Shown here in pieces: positions 17,870 to 26,951 of a DNA stretch of 64,000 nt. The notes beneath the pieces are model-generated. The model searched no databases. It worked only from the letters and a program-made list of their open reading frames with translations, and had not been told where the DNA came from. The translations under genes and the position numbers were made by a program. The stretch comes from JANQMX01 sp965247175 (GTDB lineage: Bacteria > Pseudomonadota > Alphaproteobacteria > Kiloniellales > DSM-21159). Positions within the stretch are counted from its first letter, which is position 1, and each line of letters begins with the position of its first letter. Location: positions 1,302,001-1,366,000 of the forward strand of contig OZ252006.1 in NCBI GenBank assembly GCA_965247175.1, written 5' to 3'.

Positions 17870-18621
17870 GCGAGCCGCGATCCTTCAGCGACGAAGAGCT
17901 GACCGCCTACCTCGACGGCGAGTCGGACTCCGCCGCCTCCGCCGAGATTGAGCAGGCTTTGAGCCAAGACGCTCAACTCAGGGCGAGGCTGGACGCCCTC
18001 TCGTTCGACAAGACCCAGCTCAAAGACGGGATGGACGCGCTGCTCGGGAGCGCGCCGAAGGCCCCAGACTGGGACGAAGGCGCCTATGCTGCGACACTGA
18101 CCAATGGCGGCTCGGGCTGGCGGCGCACCGCGGCCGCAGCCGTCGTGGCACTGGCTGTCGGCTTGGGCGGCGGTTACCTGCTCGGCGGCAAGAGCGAACC
18201 GGGCTGGCGCGACTACGTCGCCAGTTACCACGCACTCTATGCCAACAGCACGCTCACACACATTGATCAGCCGGAAAGGCTGGCCGAAGAGGAGCTGGAG
18301 CGCGTGTCTTCAGCGATCGGCAAACCGATCGCTCTGTCAGTTGTCAAGCAGCCCGAGCAACTCGACTACAAGCGGGCGCAGGTCCTGAGTTTTGAGGACA
18401 GGCCACTCATTCAGCTCGCCTTCCTCTCCAAAGTCGGAACACCGATCGCTCTCTGTATCGTGCAGTCGTCCGAAGTTGGCGACAGCCCCGTCCGCCTGAC
18501 TGAACTGGAAGGCATGAGCGCCGCGGTCTGGTCCAAGGATGGCTACGAATTCATCCTGATCGGCGGCCGCGACGACGACTTGATCGCTCAAGCTGCGGCT
18601 CTCTACGCCGAACGCATCTGA
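17866..18621 (+). CDS. membrane-anchored anti-sigma factor
   Basis: 251 aa. The N-terminal SFSDEELTAYLDGE segment is the typical short anti-sigma domain that clamps ECF factors, one transmembrane helix covers about 87-106 (AVVALAVGLGGGYLLGG), and the C-terminal part is periplasmic, the sensing side. There is no HxxxCxxC zinc motif, so it is a non-zinc anti-sigma. It overlaps the sigma gene by 4 bp. The signal sensed is unknown. Confidence 0.85.
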   Translation: MSEPRSFSDEELTAYLDGESDSAASAEIEQALSQDAQLRARLDALSFDKTQLKDGMDALLGSAPKAPDWDEGAYAATLTNGGSGWRRTAAAAVVALAVGLGGGYLLGGKSEPGWRDYVASYHALYANSTLTHIDQPERLAEEELERVSSAIGKPIALSVVKQPEQLDYKRAQVLSFEDRPLIQLAFLSKVGTPIALCIVQSSEVGDSPVRLTELEGMSAAVWSKDGYEFILIGGRDDDLIAQAAALYAERI

Positions 18622-18634
18622 CGATCCGGCCGCT

Positions 18635-19570
18635 CTAGTCCGGCAACGGCCCTTGGTAGCGGCAGCGCTCGTCGGTGCCTTGCGGCCATTCGAGCATCGC
18701 CTCCCGCCCCTTCATCCAGAAGACGACGCCGAACGGCGCCTCATAGCGCACGCCGGACCCGGACCTGCCCTGGATGGCCGTCGTGCTCTCGTCGCCACGA
18801 ACCAGGTTGACGGTTTCGGGCTCGGTGTTGAAGGCCGTGACGTACAGCTTGGTTTGCTTCTCTCCGCAGAGCCAGACTTCGCGCCGCGTCACCTCGGCAA
18901 GCCCGTAGCGGGCCAGGAGCGTGGCATGGCGGTCGCTATAGCTCTCCGACACGCAGGCATGCAGGTCGGCCGCCTTCCAGCAGTCATTGCGGCCTTTGAT
19001 CCAGCCGCGTTGCTCTGCCTTCAAGTGTGCCGATTGCGTCTCGTTGCCTTCCAGCCGTCCCAGGGCCTTGCGGTAAGCAGCGGCCAGGGCCCAGTCGCGC
19101 CGGGCCAGCTCAGGGTCTTCGCAGATCAGCTCCTCGACCGTTCCGTCCGCCCTGGCGCAGTCGAAGCTCGGTCCTTTGGGTGCCGTCTCGGCCAGCTCGG
19201 CGCAGAAAGAGTAGCGTGGCGCCGTCTCGCCGTTGACCAGAAGATAGTAGGCGGCCTCGCCTTTCCAGATCTCCAGCCACCCGGGCCCGCCGTCCTTCAT
19301 GGGCACCGGCGACCGTTCGCGATCAAACAGCACAGCGATATGGAAGTCGGCGGGCGTCCTGACGCCGAAGAAGGAGTAGGAGGTCAGGAGGTCGCTATAG
19401 ACCTCATCGCGGGCCACAACGCTGGCCGTGCCGTCCGCGGCAATCTCGACGGCAAAGCCGGCCTCAGGCTCTTGGCAGTCTTCGGCATAGACACCGCTGC
19501 CCGGTTCGCCCGCCCAGGCAGCCTTGGCAAGCAGCAGAAAGAAGACCAGTGCGACAGCACGCAGGAACAC
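18635..19570 (-). CDS. secreted lysozyme-inhibitor-like protein (LprI + MliC)
   Basis: 311 aa from a GTG start preceded by GAGAGAG, with a signal peptide (ending AWA, about residue 20). After an N-terminal domain, residues about 133-210 match the LprI family (FDCARADGTVEELICEDPEL, then DRHATLLARYG). The last about 80 residues match the MliC fold of C-type lysozyme inhibitors (VWLCGEKQTKLYV, SGSGVRYEAPFGVVFWMKG, with Cys near both ends). Both domains are associated with inhibition of lysozymes in the periplasm; a role against host or environmental lysozyme is inferred, not shown. Confidence 0.78.
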   Translation of the reverse strand: MFLRAVALVFFLLLAKAAWAGEPGSGVYAEDCQEPEAGFAVEIAADGTASVVARDEVYSDLLTSYSFFGVRTPADFHIAVLFDRERSPVPMKDGGPGWLEIWKGEAAYYLLVNGETAPRYSFCAELAETAPKGPSFDCARADGTVEELICEDPELARRDWALAAAYRKALGRLEGNETQSAHLKAEQRGWIKGRNDCWKAADLHACVSESYSDRHATLLARYGLAEVTRREVWLCGEKQTKLYVTAFNTEPETVNLVRGDESTTAIQGRSGSGVRYEAPFGVVFWMKGREAMLEWPQGTDERCRYQGPLPD

Positions 19571-19617
19571 GGTGGCTCTCTCTCGCTTAGGCAGCCGTTG
19601 TCATCCGATGCGCAGGC

Positions 19618-20259
19618 CTACACCCGCTCGAAGTGCACGAGATGGCCCTCGCTGTCGACCTCGGCCTCGGCCAGGAAGTCCCCGTCGAAGCGCAAGGTCG
19701 CCTTGATCGGCCCATCGTCGAACTCCGCGACCAGATGCCAGCGGCCATTGCCGAGATCATTCACCTGAAGCGCTGACGACTGTCCACTTCGCGCGTTAAT
19801 CACATTCGGTGCGGTAAGAGCGGCCGCGACCCAGAAGCTGTCTGTGGTCACCGTGTCATTGGGCGCCGTCCAGTCGGATGGGCCCTGGCGGACGCGGAAA
19901 CCGTCGCTCGTCGCCTCGCCTTGGACCTCGAAGTGCTCGCCGTCCTCGATGGTCTTGGAGGTCAGGGACTTTAGGGTAAAGCCGTCCCAGACCTCAGTGC
20001 TGTTGTGATCGAGTTCATAGGCGGTGGTGAAGAGGATCCGCACCTTCAGCTTGGTGCGATAGGCGACAACCACGTGCCCAGCCTCATCGTGCTGGCGGAT
20101 TGAGACGATCTGATCGCCGATCTCCTGGTCGCCGTATGAGACCTTGTAGGTCAGCTCCACCCCTTCCGCCGGCAGGGGATCCCGCACCGCGGCCTGCAGA
20201 ACCCTGGGCCCAAAGGCTGTCAGAACAGCCATGCCTGCCGTAAAGCTTCGTCTTCTCAT
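19618..20259 (-). CDS. DUF6134-like exported protein
   Basis: 213 aa with a twin-arginine-like N-terminus (MRRRSFTAGMAVLTAFG), so it may be exported by Sec or Tat. The body is beta-rich with alternating short strands (LTYKVSYGDQEIGDQIVSI, TKLKVRILFTTAYELDHNS) as in the DUF6134/DUF3108 group of periplasmic proteins. No catalytic motif is visible; function unknown. It lies 47 bp upstream of the lysozyme-inhibitor gene in the same direction and may be cotranscribed with it. Confidence 0.65.
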   Translation of the reverse strand: MRRRSFTAGMAVLTAFGPRVLQAAVRDPLPAEGVELTYKVSYGDQEIGDQIVSIRQHDEAGHVVVAYRTKLKVRILFTTAYELDHNSTEVWDGFTLKSLTSKTIEDGEHFEVQGEATSDGFRVRQGPSDWTAPNDTVTTDSFWVAAALTAPNVINARSGQSSALQVNDLGNGRWHLVAEFDDGPIKATLRFDGDFLAEAEVDSEGHLVHFERV

Positions 20260-20455
20260 CGAACCTCACTCTTTCCCTTGACCGCAAAATAGCCGGCTGG
20301 CCGCTGGAGAAAAGACGTTTGCCCTGCCGGAACCGGCAGTCTACAGCCCTATCACAAGGTTCAACCACTCGGACCCCGTACTTTCGCCCATGTGCACCGG
20401 CACGAGACGTGCTTGTTCAGTTCTCCACGACATTCCCCAAGCCCACTGCAAGAGC

Positions 20456-21151
20456 ATGGACGACCAGCAGGCAAACCGCCTCTTGATCTTCGACTTCGAT
20501 GGCGTGATCGCAGACAGCGAGGTCATCTCAAACCGGGTGCTGGCAGAGGCGGTCTCACAGCTTGGCAAGCCGACGAGCCTACAGGAGTCCTACGCCCGCT
20601 ACATGGGCAAGCGCTCCCCAGAGGTGCTGGCCGAGATTGAGCGGGCCATAGGCCGCCCGCTCCCGGCAGGTTTCCCTGAAACGCTGCAGGAGCGGACGCT
20701 CGCCGCCCTCGGGAAGGATATCGAGGCGGTTGCGGGTCTGCATGACTATCTGGCCGCCTTTCCGGGGCCGCAGCGCTGCATCGCCTCCTCGTCATCGCCG
20801 GACCGGCTGGTGCTCTGCCTCGAGGTGCTGGGCCTGCGCGACGCATTCGGGCCCCACGTCTACAGCGCCAGCCTGGTCGCACACGGCAAACCGGCGCCTG
20901 ATATCTTCCTCTATGCCGCAGAGCAGCTTGGTGTCACGCCGAGGAACTGCCTGGTCCTGGAGGACAGCGCGACGGGCGTAGAGGCCGCCATCGCCGCCGG
21001 CATGACCGTCATCGGGCTCCTTGCCGCCTCGCACATTCAGCCTGACCACGGGGCGCGCCTGGCCGCGGCAGGAGCCCATTTCGTCGCCGAGAGCTTCGCC
21101 GAAGCCGAGAGCATCACGCGGCAATGGCTTTCGAGCACACTCGCCGAGTGA
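20456..21151 (+). CDS. HAD superfamily phosphatase/phosphomutase-like hydrolase
   Basis: 231 aa. HAD motif I is DFDGVIADSE (nucleophile and acid/base Asp), motif II is in CIASSSSPDR, the Lys is in HGKPAPDIFLYAAEQLG and the acidic motif is VLEDSATGVEAA. The cap is a small helical domain as in phosphoglycolate phosphatase and beta-phosphoglucomutase. The substrate cannot be chosen. The start at 20456 avoids a 22-residue unconserved-looking leader but has a weak ribosome binding site. Confidence 0.82.
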   Translation: MDDQQANRLLIFDFDGVIADSEVISNRVLAEAVSQLGKPTSLQESYARYMGKRSPEVLAEIERAIGRPLPAGFPETLQERTLAALGKDIEAVAGLHDYLAAFPGPQRCIASSSSPDRLVLCLEVLGLRDAFGPHVYSASLVAHGKPAPDIFLYAAEQLGVTPRNCLVLEDSATGVEAAIAAGMTVIGLLAASHIQPDHGARLAAAGAHFVAESFAEAESITRQWLSSTLAE

Positions 21152-21164
21152 CCCCGCGCGCGCC

Positions 21165-21992
21165 TTAGCCAGCCTGGAGGGAGCAGCCTTCCAAGGTCAC
21201 CCGATGCATGTAGCGGCGGTGGCCGTGATAGTCGTTGACCGCCTTGTGCCAGGTCGCCCGGTTGTCCCACATGGTGATGTCCCCGGCCTGCCAACGGACC
21301 CGGCATTGAAACTCCGGCCGCATGCAGTGCTGGAACAGGATGTTCAGCATCCCGTCGGATTCGGCTTGCGAGAGACCGTCGATCCGGGTGGTGAAGACGG
21401 GATTGACGTAGAGGCCTTTGCGTCCGGACAGGGGATGCACGATAACCACCGGGTGCAGCGCATCCTGTACCGCCAAGGCCGCATTACCGAGGCGTCCGCT
21501 CTTCACCGACTCGGTCTCGGCCTGACTCACGCCAAAGGTATGGCGTGAGGAGTGCCAGGCATAGAGCCCGCTCAAGAGCTCCTTAAAGCGGTCTGACAGG
21601 GCGTCGTAGGCAGCGGCCATGGAGCAGAAGACCGTGTCGCCACCGTAGGCCGGCGTTTCGATGGCATGCAGGATGGAGCCGAGGGCAGGCGAATCGTCGT
21701 AGGAGTGGTCGGTGTGCCACCCCTCGCCGATCACTTCCTTCTGGTCCGGCTCCTTAAGGACGACGGCAATCTCCGGATGGCTTTCGAGCTTCTGGAAGAA
21801 GCGGTTGACGTTGATCGGCCCCCAGCGCCGGGCGAAGGCCAGATGTTCGTCCGGCGTCAGCTTCTGGTCGCGGATTACGATGACCGAATGTTCGATGAAA
21901 GCGGCACGGATGGTCTCGAAATCATCTTCGCGCCGCACGTCGGCGCCGAGAAGTTCCGCGCCCAGCTCTCCCGTCAGGGGAACAATTTCCAT
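21165..21992 (-). CDS. TauD/TfdA family Fe(II)/2-oxoglutarate dioxygenase
   Basis: 275 aa. The iron ligands are visible: HTD at 93-95 and the distal His in WHKAVNDY near the C-terminus, followed by the 2-oxoglutarate-binding Arg in MHRVTL. Length and layout fit taurine, alkylsulfatase or 2,4-D dioxygenase relatives; no sulfonate transporter is nearby, so the substrate is open. The ATG at 21992 has GGAGG upstream at about 6 nt, better than the ATG at 22004. Confidence 0.85.
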   Translation of the reverse strand: MEIVPLTGELGAELLGADVRREDDFETIRAAFIEHSVIVIRDQKLTPDEHLAFARRWGPINVNRFFQKLESHPEIAVVLKEPDQKEVIGEGWHTDHSYDDSPALGSILHAIETPAYGGDTVFCSMAAAYDALSDRFKELLSGLYAWHSSRHTFGVSQAETESVKSGRLGNAALAVQDALHPVVIVHPLSGRKGLYVNPVFTTRIDGLSQAESDGMLNILFQHCMRPEFQCRVRWQAGDITMWDNRATWHKAVNDYHGHRRYMHRVTLEGCSLQAG

Positions 21993-22611
21993 CGCCGCCT
22001 CCATGCCAGCCTGCGTCTTGCGGACGAAGACTACGGGAATTCAGGCCCCGTGGAAATTACAGAGTGCGAATGCCGCGGTCCCGCCCCCGCTGCGCTCAGG
22101 GTGCGGTGGCAAGGAGATGCAAAAGAAATCCAAGAGTGATCATGGCCATGGCCATCGTGGTGCGCGTCAGCATTTCGCCCCCAATGCGCGGTTCCCTGTT
22201 GCCTTAGCTCTACCGCACTGACAGAGCCGCTCAATGACCGACTTCACACAAATGACATTCGCTGTGATGACGGTGGGACGGCCGCTGCCCAGCTCGGCCA
22301 TCTGTCGAAAATGAGCAGCTCGACAACAGCGTGATCTGACGACTCTGCCAAACAGCGATCTCGCGCGCTCCTCTGCCATGGTCAGGTGAACGTCAGATGA
22401 CACTGCGATGACCGTGGGATGAGAGCCGCATTAGCTCACCGTTATTTCCCTTCTATCCGCGCCTTTCGGTGCGTAGCTCATAGGAACAAGCCACCAAGCG
22501 CGGCTCGGCAGACAGTCGGGCGACCGGAGATGACGCGCGAAAGTCACCGCGGAAGACATAGCGGAGTGCACGTAACAGCTGGACCATCGGAGACCTGGAC
22601 GCCATTCAAGC
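21993..22611. other. long intergenic region, no supported gene
   Basis: 619 bp between the dioxygenase and the ECF-like gene. Several short open frames exist on both strands but none has family features or a convincing start. A 25-codon hydrophobic frame at 22096-22173 (minus) is the only mildly interesting one. Confidence 0.5.
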
Positions 22612-23049
22612 ATGCACAAGGATCCAAGTTCGGACATCGCAGCGCTCCTTCCGAGACTGCTGCGCTTTGCCTTTGTTCTCGGGGGAAGCCGAAGTGACGC
22701 GGAACGCGTGGTCGAGTCCGCTTGCAAGCAAGTGGGTCGCGCAGCGGTTTACGACAGCGCCGAGCCTAGGATAGACCGCCGCATGTTCAGCTTGGTCTAC
22801 GAACTGTGGAGCGATCACGGCGCGGAAGTCGCGTCTTCAGCGACCGCGTCGTGTAGTGGAGATCGCGACCCGATTGACCGTATCCGATGCAGGACGGCTG
22901 AGCTGAGCCCGATCGAACGCGCCGCACTGGCCTTGGTCGTGATCGACGGTCGCTCCTACAGCGAGGCAGCGGCCATCCTGTCGTTGGAGGTGCGGGCTCT
23001 CTCACCTCTGCTCCGCAACGCGCGCATGCGGCTCGTCGAAACGCCATAG
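22612..23049 (+). CDS. orphan ECF-sigma-like protein, shortened
   Basis: 145 aa. The N-terminal part resembles sigma region 2 (LLPRLLRFAFVLGGSRSDAE) but the DNA-contacting half is divergent. The C-terminal part keeps a region-4-like HTH (LSPIERAALALVVIDGRSYS, then EAAAILSLEVRALSPLLRNA). There is no partner anti-sigma gene. It could be a degenerate sigma factor, an adaptor, or an EcfG-like regulator fragment. It is convergent with the alkaline phosphatase gene. Confidence 0.6.
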   Translation: MHKDPSSDIAALLPRLLRFAFVLGGSRSDAERVVESACKQVGRAAVYDSAEPRIDRRMFSLVYELWSDHGAEVASSATASCSGDRDPIDRIRCRTAELSPIERAALALVVIDGRSYSEAAAILSLEVRALSPLLRNARMRLVETP

Positions 23050-23072
23050 CGACCTGGCAGCGCCGAAAGAGA

Positions 23073-23101
23073 GAGGCCGGCGCCGCTGCCGGCCCGGCCT
23101 C
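23073..23101. terminator. bidirectional hairpin terminator
   Basis: GAGGCCGG (23073-23080) pairs with CCGGCCTC (23094-23101) between two convergent genes. Minus-strand transcripts then read TCTCTTTC, so it mainly suits termination of the alkaline phosphatase gene. Confidence 0.55.
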
Positions 23102-23121
23102 AAACAACAACTCAGAAGGTC

Positions 23122-24990
23122 CTAGTCGCGGGTCGGCGCGAGATCACCGATCGCGTTCCGCAGCAGACGGCCAAACAGCGTGGCGTACTGCATGCGATAG
23201 GCGTCGGTGTTGTCGAAGCGCGCCGAGAAGCGGCTCTGCAGGAGGCTCGCATTGGCGCCCTGCGCGCGCGAGATGATGCCGCCGGCAACGTCCGCGCTGG
23301 AGGGGTAGCTCAGCGCGAAGCGCAGACGCTCGACCTGGATCGAGCCCTCGGTGCTGCCCGTGCCGTCCTCGAGCGGGCGGAACTGGAACAGAGCATCCGG
23401 CTCGGCCTTGAACGGCGGGAAGACATCACGACCGCCCAGACCGTCGAGCGGGTTCGGCAAGAACTCCTCGCCCGGCAACTCGGTGCGGTTGGCTGCGACG
23501 GCTCCGACCGGGCGGTCCTCATCCGACGAACGATTCAGCGACAGAACCTGCATCGCACCGCCGTCGCTGTCGGCCGCCGTCAGGATCATCGTCGGGAAGG
23601 CTTCCTCCGTGTTGGAGAACAGGCCACGACGCTGCTCGAGTGCCCGCAGCTCGCGGATCACGTCATCCGAGCGCTTGAGGGCGCGCAAGGTGCCGATGCC
23701 GTTGGTGTTGTTGGGCATGTTGTCAGTCGACTCGACTTCCATGACCATGTGGAACGGCAGGTTGGCCTGGTTGGCGCGCCGATCGAGGATAATCGAAGCC
23801 ATGCGAACCAGCTCGCGCGGGCTCGGCGGATTGACGGAGTTCGGTGTGTTGAAGGCGCTCTGATCCTGTTCCGGGCCCCAGTTGCCGTCCGGCGTGCCCC
23901 AGAGCACGAGGTCGCCGATCTTGTCGAGCGCCAAGTCCTGCGGCAGGCGACGGACTTCGTCCGGAATCGGCGTGGTGGCGCTGCGCACCAAACCAGCGGC
24001 GCGAACACGCTCCTCGGGCTGGTCGTTGAAGATGTCGTCGGCAGCGAAGACACCCAGGACCTTCGGCGCATAGGTCGGGTCATTGCGCAGCTGGCGGAAG
24101 AGCTGCTGATACTGGCGCCGGGTGCGGATGACGACGTAACCATCGTCAGCGGCTTCCTGCAGCAGGTTGCGGCTGTCGTCCCGGGTCGGACCGTTCTCGA
24201 CGATCGCGTCGTCCGGGGTCATGCCGTCACGCACGTCCTCGGCAGCGCCGATGGCGTCGAAGTGGACGAAGCAGTCCAGGCGCGGCTGATTGAGCGTCAG
24301 GCGAAGATCACCACAGTATGGCGTGCCTTCGGGCAGGAAGAAGCGCTCACCGCCACCCAGAATCACGACGGGATCGGCATCTTCGCCATCCGTGATGTCG
24401 CAGTCGGCGTTCGGATCATCCTGCGCATAGGTGTTGCCGTCCATCGTCTGCTCGAAGGGGCAAGTGCGCGGGCCGTTGAAGCCGGGACGCCCGCCGAGCA
24501 GCTGGAGCGACTGGGCCTCGGGCTCGCCGCGGGTGTTGGTCTCGGCAAAGAAAGCTCCTGTGCCCGGCTCGCCGGCGATATCGCCGTCGTTGACCAGACC
24601 GGTCGGATGACCCCGGTTCGCAGCCTCGCGCGAAATCGAGCCCGGATAGCCAGAGAGCGACAAAATCTCGCGGCCGTTGTCGCGCCCATAGGAGTTGGGG
24701 CCGGTGACCTTGTAGCCAAAAGCGTGGGTCGTGGCGCCGCCATTCGACGTACCGGTCAGGCGATCGGCCATGTGGCCGCGATAAACGGCCATCCAAGGCA
24801 ATCGATCCCACTGCAGGTTCCTGTCGGCACCTTCCCAGTACATGCGCGCGGCATTCCACTGCTGCAGCGCGGAGCCGTCCGGGTGGAAGAACACGACGTT
24901 GCCGACTTCAAGTTCTTCGGCTTTGACGCTTGTTACGATGGCAGTTGTCGACATCGCTACTGCCATGGCAATCGCAAGGCGGCGATACAT
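23122..24990 (-). CDS. alkaline phosphatase-like secreted protein
   Basis: 622 aa with a signal peptide ending VKA (residue 24) and an AGGAGG ribosome binding site. The fold signature of the alkaline phosphatase superfamily is present: FFHPDGS (metal-binding Asp37), the nucleophile region TSNGGATTHAFG (about 81-92, Thr rather than Ser), EVESTDNMPN (about 417) in place of the usual E-G-x-x-D-H and TAADSDGGAM (about 475) in place of TADHE. Several metal-site His residues are thus missing. It may be a phosphatase or phosphodiesterase with altered metals, or an inactive relative. Adjacent type II secretion pseudopilin genes suggest possible export. Confidence 0.72.
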   Translation of the reverse strand: MYRRLAIAMAVAMSTTAIVTSVKAEELEVGNVVFFHPDGSALQQWNAARMYWEGADRNLQWDRLPWMAVYRGHMADRLTGTSNGGATTHAFGYKVTGPNSYGRDNGREILSLSGYPGSISREAANRGHPTGLVNDGDIAGEPGTGAFFAETNTRGEPEAQSLQLLGGRPGFNGPRTCPFEQTMDGNTYAQDDPNADCDITDGEDADPVVILGGGERFFLPEGTPYCGDLRLTLNQPRLDCFVHFDAIGAAEDVRDGMTPDDAIVENGPTRDDSRNLLQEAADDGYVVIRTRRQYQQLFRQLRNDPTYAPKVLGVFAADDIFNDQPEERVRAAGLVRSATTPIPDEVRRLPQDLALDKIGDLVLWGTPDGNWGPEQDQSAFNTPNSVNPPSPRELVRMASIILDRRANQANLPFHMVMEVESTDNMPNNTNGIGTLRALKRSDDVIRELRALEQRRGLFSNTEEAFPTMILTAADSDGGAMQVLSLNRSSDEDRPVGAVAANRTELPGEEFLPNPLDGLGGRDVFPPFKAEPDALFQFRPLEDGTGSTEGSIQVERLRFALSYPSSADVAGGIISRAQGANASLLQSRFSARFDNTDAYRMQYATLFGRLLRNAIGDLAPTRD

Positions 24991-25286
24991 GGATGCTAAC
25001 CTCCTGATGATTCGATCTTGGGGGAGCGCGCTTATGCGCTATGGGAGAGCGCCCTTCGCGCGTTGCGAACGGTTAGCGCCGAAATGTGATAGCCGCGTAA
25101 GAAAAAACCAACAAATTGGCGAAATGTTTATTACAACAATTAGAGTATTACTCTTCAATGTGCATCTCCAATACATACACAAATGCTTCGTAAAAAGTAA
25201 TTCTCGCAATTCTGGTGTTTATATAATTCAAAATTTCATGGAACTGTGCTTGAGATTTTCATAGACACGCGCTCCTCCTCACCATC
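24991..25286. other. AT-rich divergent promoter region
   Basis: 296 bp between the minus-strand alkaline phosphatase gene and plus-strand gspK. The stretch from about 25085 to 25260 is strikingly AT-rich against an otherwise GC-rich window. It probably contains both promoters. No PHO-box-like CTGTCAT repeat was seen. Confidence 0.5.
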
Positions 25287-26249
25287 ATGGACACTGACCG
25301 AGCTGAGAAGAAGCCAAGCAAGGGGGACAGCGGCGTTGCGCTTTTCGTTGCGATCTGGGTCCTGGCACTGGTTGCGACCATCGCCCTGGTCGTTACGCGC
25401 GACGCCCGCACCTCTGCGCTGATCGCCGGCAACGAACGCCGCGCGGTCGAGGCGCGCGCAGCGGCCGAGGCCGGGATCGAGCGTCTTGCCCTCACCCTGC
25501 TCGCTGAAGCGGCCGGTAGGCGCCTCCGCCCTTCCGCGACCGAGACAGCGCTGCCCCGGCCGGGCGACCGAGCGAGCAGCAGCGCGCTGGAGAGCGCCGC
25601 CGCGTACGCCACTCTCCCGCTGCTCGGCAGTGGGCCGGCGGTGGCGCTCGACGGTCGGCGTTACCGCCTCTCCTTCGGCGAGGCGTTCCTTATCCTCAGC
25701 GCACAGGCCGAGATCGGAAAGGTCGATCTGAACCGCGGTGACGAGACAGTGCTACGCACTTTGTTCCAACGGCTGGATCCCGACGAGGGCCCGGATGCGG
25801 CCGGGCGGGTCCTGGCGCGACGGGCCCGGCCCGCAGGCTCACGGGTGAGCCCTTGGCGACTGCGCGCCGAGCATTTCAACCAGGTCTCCGACCTTGCCCG
25901 CCTCGGCATCGTCTCCGCGCCACTCTATGCACGGCTCGAGCCTTATCTGACCGTCACCGGCCGAAACCCGCTGCCCGATCCCGTGACCGCCCCGCCCCAA
26001 GTACTGGCCTCGCTGGCGCTTGGCCGCACCGCCGCGGAGGCGGTCGCAGCCATTCGCAGCGCACCGCCACGCCCACGCGACTGGCGCGAGGGGCTGATCC
26101 TGACGCTCCACGCCGAAGCGGTGTTGTCAGACGGGACCCGCGCCGAAGCGCGCGCGCTCACGCGCATCTCGTCTTCGGCAGAGGGGTCTCTGACGTTTCT
26201 GGAGAGAGACGCCCACGCTTATCCGACGGCGTGGGCCCCGCCTGAGTAA
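25287..26249 (+). CDS. gspK: type II secretion minor pseudopilin GspK
   Basis: 320 aa. The N-terminus is a class III leader with SG before the hydrophobic helix (VALFVAIWVLALVATIALVV) and no Glu at position 5, as is normal for GspK. The size is right for the large tip pseudopilin. The SAM-like insertion is suggested by KVDLNRGDETVLRTLFQR and the C-terminal helices. It caps the pseudopilus with GspI and GspJ. It is convergent with gspJ, an unusual split arrangement. Confidence 0.88.
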   Translation: MDTDRAEKKPSKGDSGVALFVAIWVLALVATIALVVTRDARTSALIAGNERRAVEARAAAEAGIERLALTLLAEAAGRRLRPSATETALPRPGDRASSSALESAAAYATLPLLGSGPAVALDGRRYRLSFGEAFLILSAQAEIGKVDLNRGDETVLRTLFQRLDPDEGPDAAGRVLARRARPAGSRVSPWRLRAEHFNQVSDLARLGIVSAPLYARLEPYLTVTGRNPLPDPVTAPPQVLASLALGRTAAEAVAAIRSAPPRPRDWREGLILTLHAEAVLSDGTRAEARALTRISSSAEGSLTFLERDAHAYPTAWAPPE

Positions 26250-26303
26250 TCTCGCCCTCGACCGGATGGCACTCCCATCGCTGGCCGCGGCGCTGACGCC
26301 GGG

Positions 26304-26951
26304 TCAGCGGCGCACAAGAGGCGCCGCGCCGAGGCGCGCGACAAAGCCCGGCTGGCGCCCTGGGTTCTGCGCGAGCGGCATGTCCTCGGCCCAGTCGAGG
26401 TCAAGCGCCACGAGCATCGGCAGTGCCGCGCGCCTCGCCCACACAGGCTGCCAATCCATCGACGCGGTCGCATCCTGATCACCCTCCTCCAACATCGGGC
26501 CGAAATATCGAAAGTGCGCGCCCGAGAGCCCTTCGACCAACACGGCGCTCAGCGGCTCGGGGCCGAGAGTGGGGATTTCATGCCCAAGCGGCGTGGCCCG
26601 CAGCATCAGCCGGTCGCCTGTGAGGCGTAGCTCGACCAAGAAGTCCCCAGGCGGCGCCACGGCGGCCGGCAACGGCGCGGCGAAGATCAGGCGGTCCGGC
26701 GAGCCGGTGAACAGGATTGCGGATTCCTGATCTCCGTGGGCACGCAGCGGAATCGGCCGCGCCCCGTCGATCAGGCGGCGCACCGCCTTCAGCGCTTGGT
26801 TTGCCTCGGTCGCCGCCATTCCGGTCGAGCCCCCGCGCTCCCAAGCCGCAAGGCCGAATCGGAGCCCCCCTGCTGCCACCACGCCGATGAGACCGAGCAA
26901 CGTCATGACAACCAATAGCTCAAGCAAAGTGAAGCCAGCGCGCGCGCTCAC
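26304..26951 (-). CDS. gspJ: type II secretion minor pseudopilin GspJ
   Basis: 215 aa. The prepilin peptidase site AG/FTLLELLVV with Glu5 is at the very N-terminus after a short leader (MSARAG), and the beta-rich C-terminal domain fits GspJ. It overlaps the end of gspI by 4 bp (ATGA). It joins GspI and GspK in the pseudopilus tip complex in the inner membrane and periplasm. Confidence 0.85.
   Translation of the reverse strand: MSARAGFTLLELLVVMTLLGLIGVVAAGGLRFGLAAWERGGSTGMAATEANQALKAVRRLIDGARPIPLRAHGDQESAILFTGSPDRLIFAAPLPAAVAPPGDFLVELRLTGDRLMLRATPLGHEIPTLGPEPLSAVLVEGLSGAHFRYFGPMLEEGDQDATASMDWQPVWARRAALPMLVALDLDWAEDMPLAQNPGRQPGFVARLGAAPLVRR

Noticed and set aside
22096..22173. 25-aa hydrophobic peptide on the minus strand
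   Set aside because: It has a G-rich stretch upstream and a membrane-like sequence, but it is too short and has no conserved context to call a gene.
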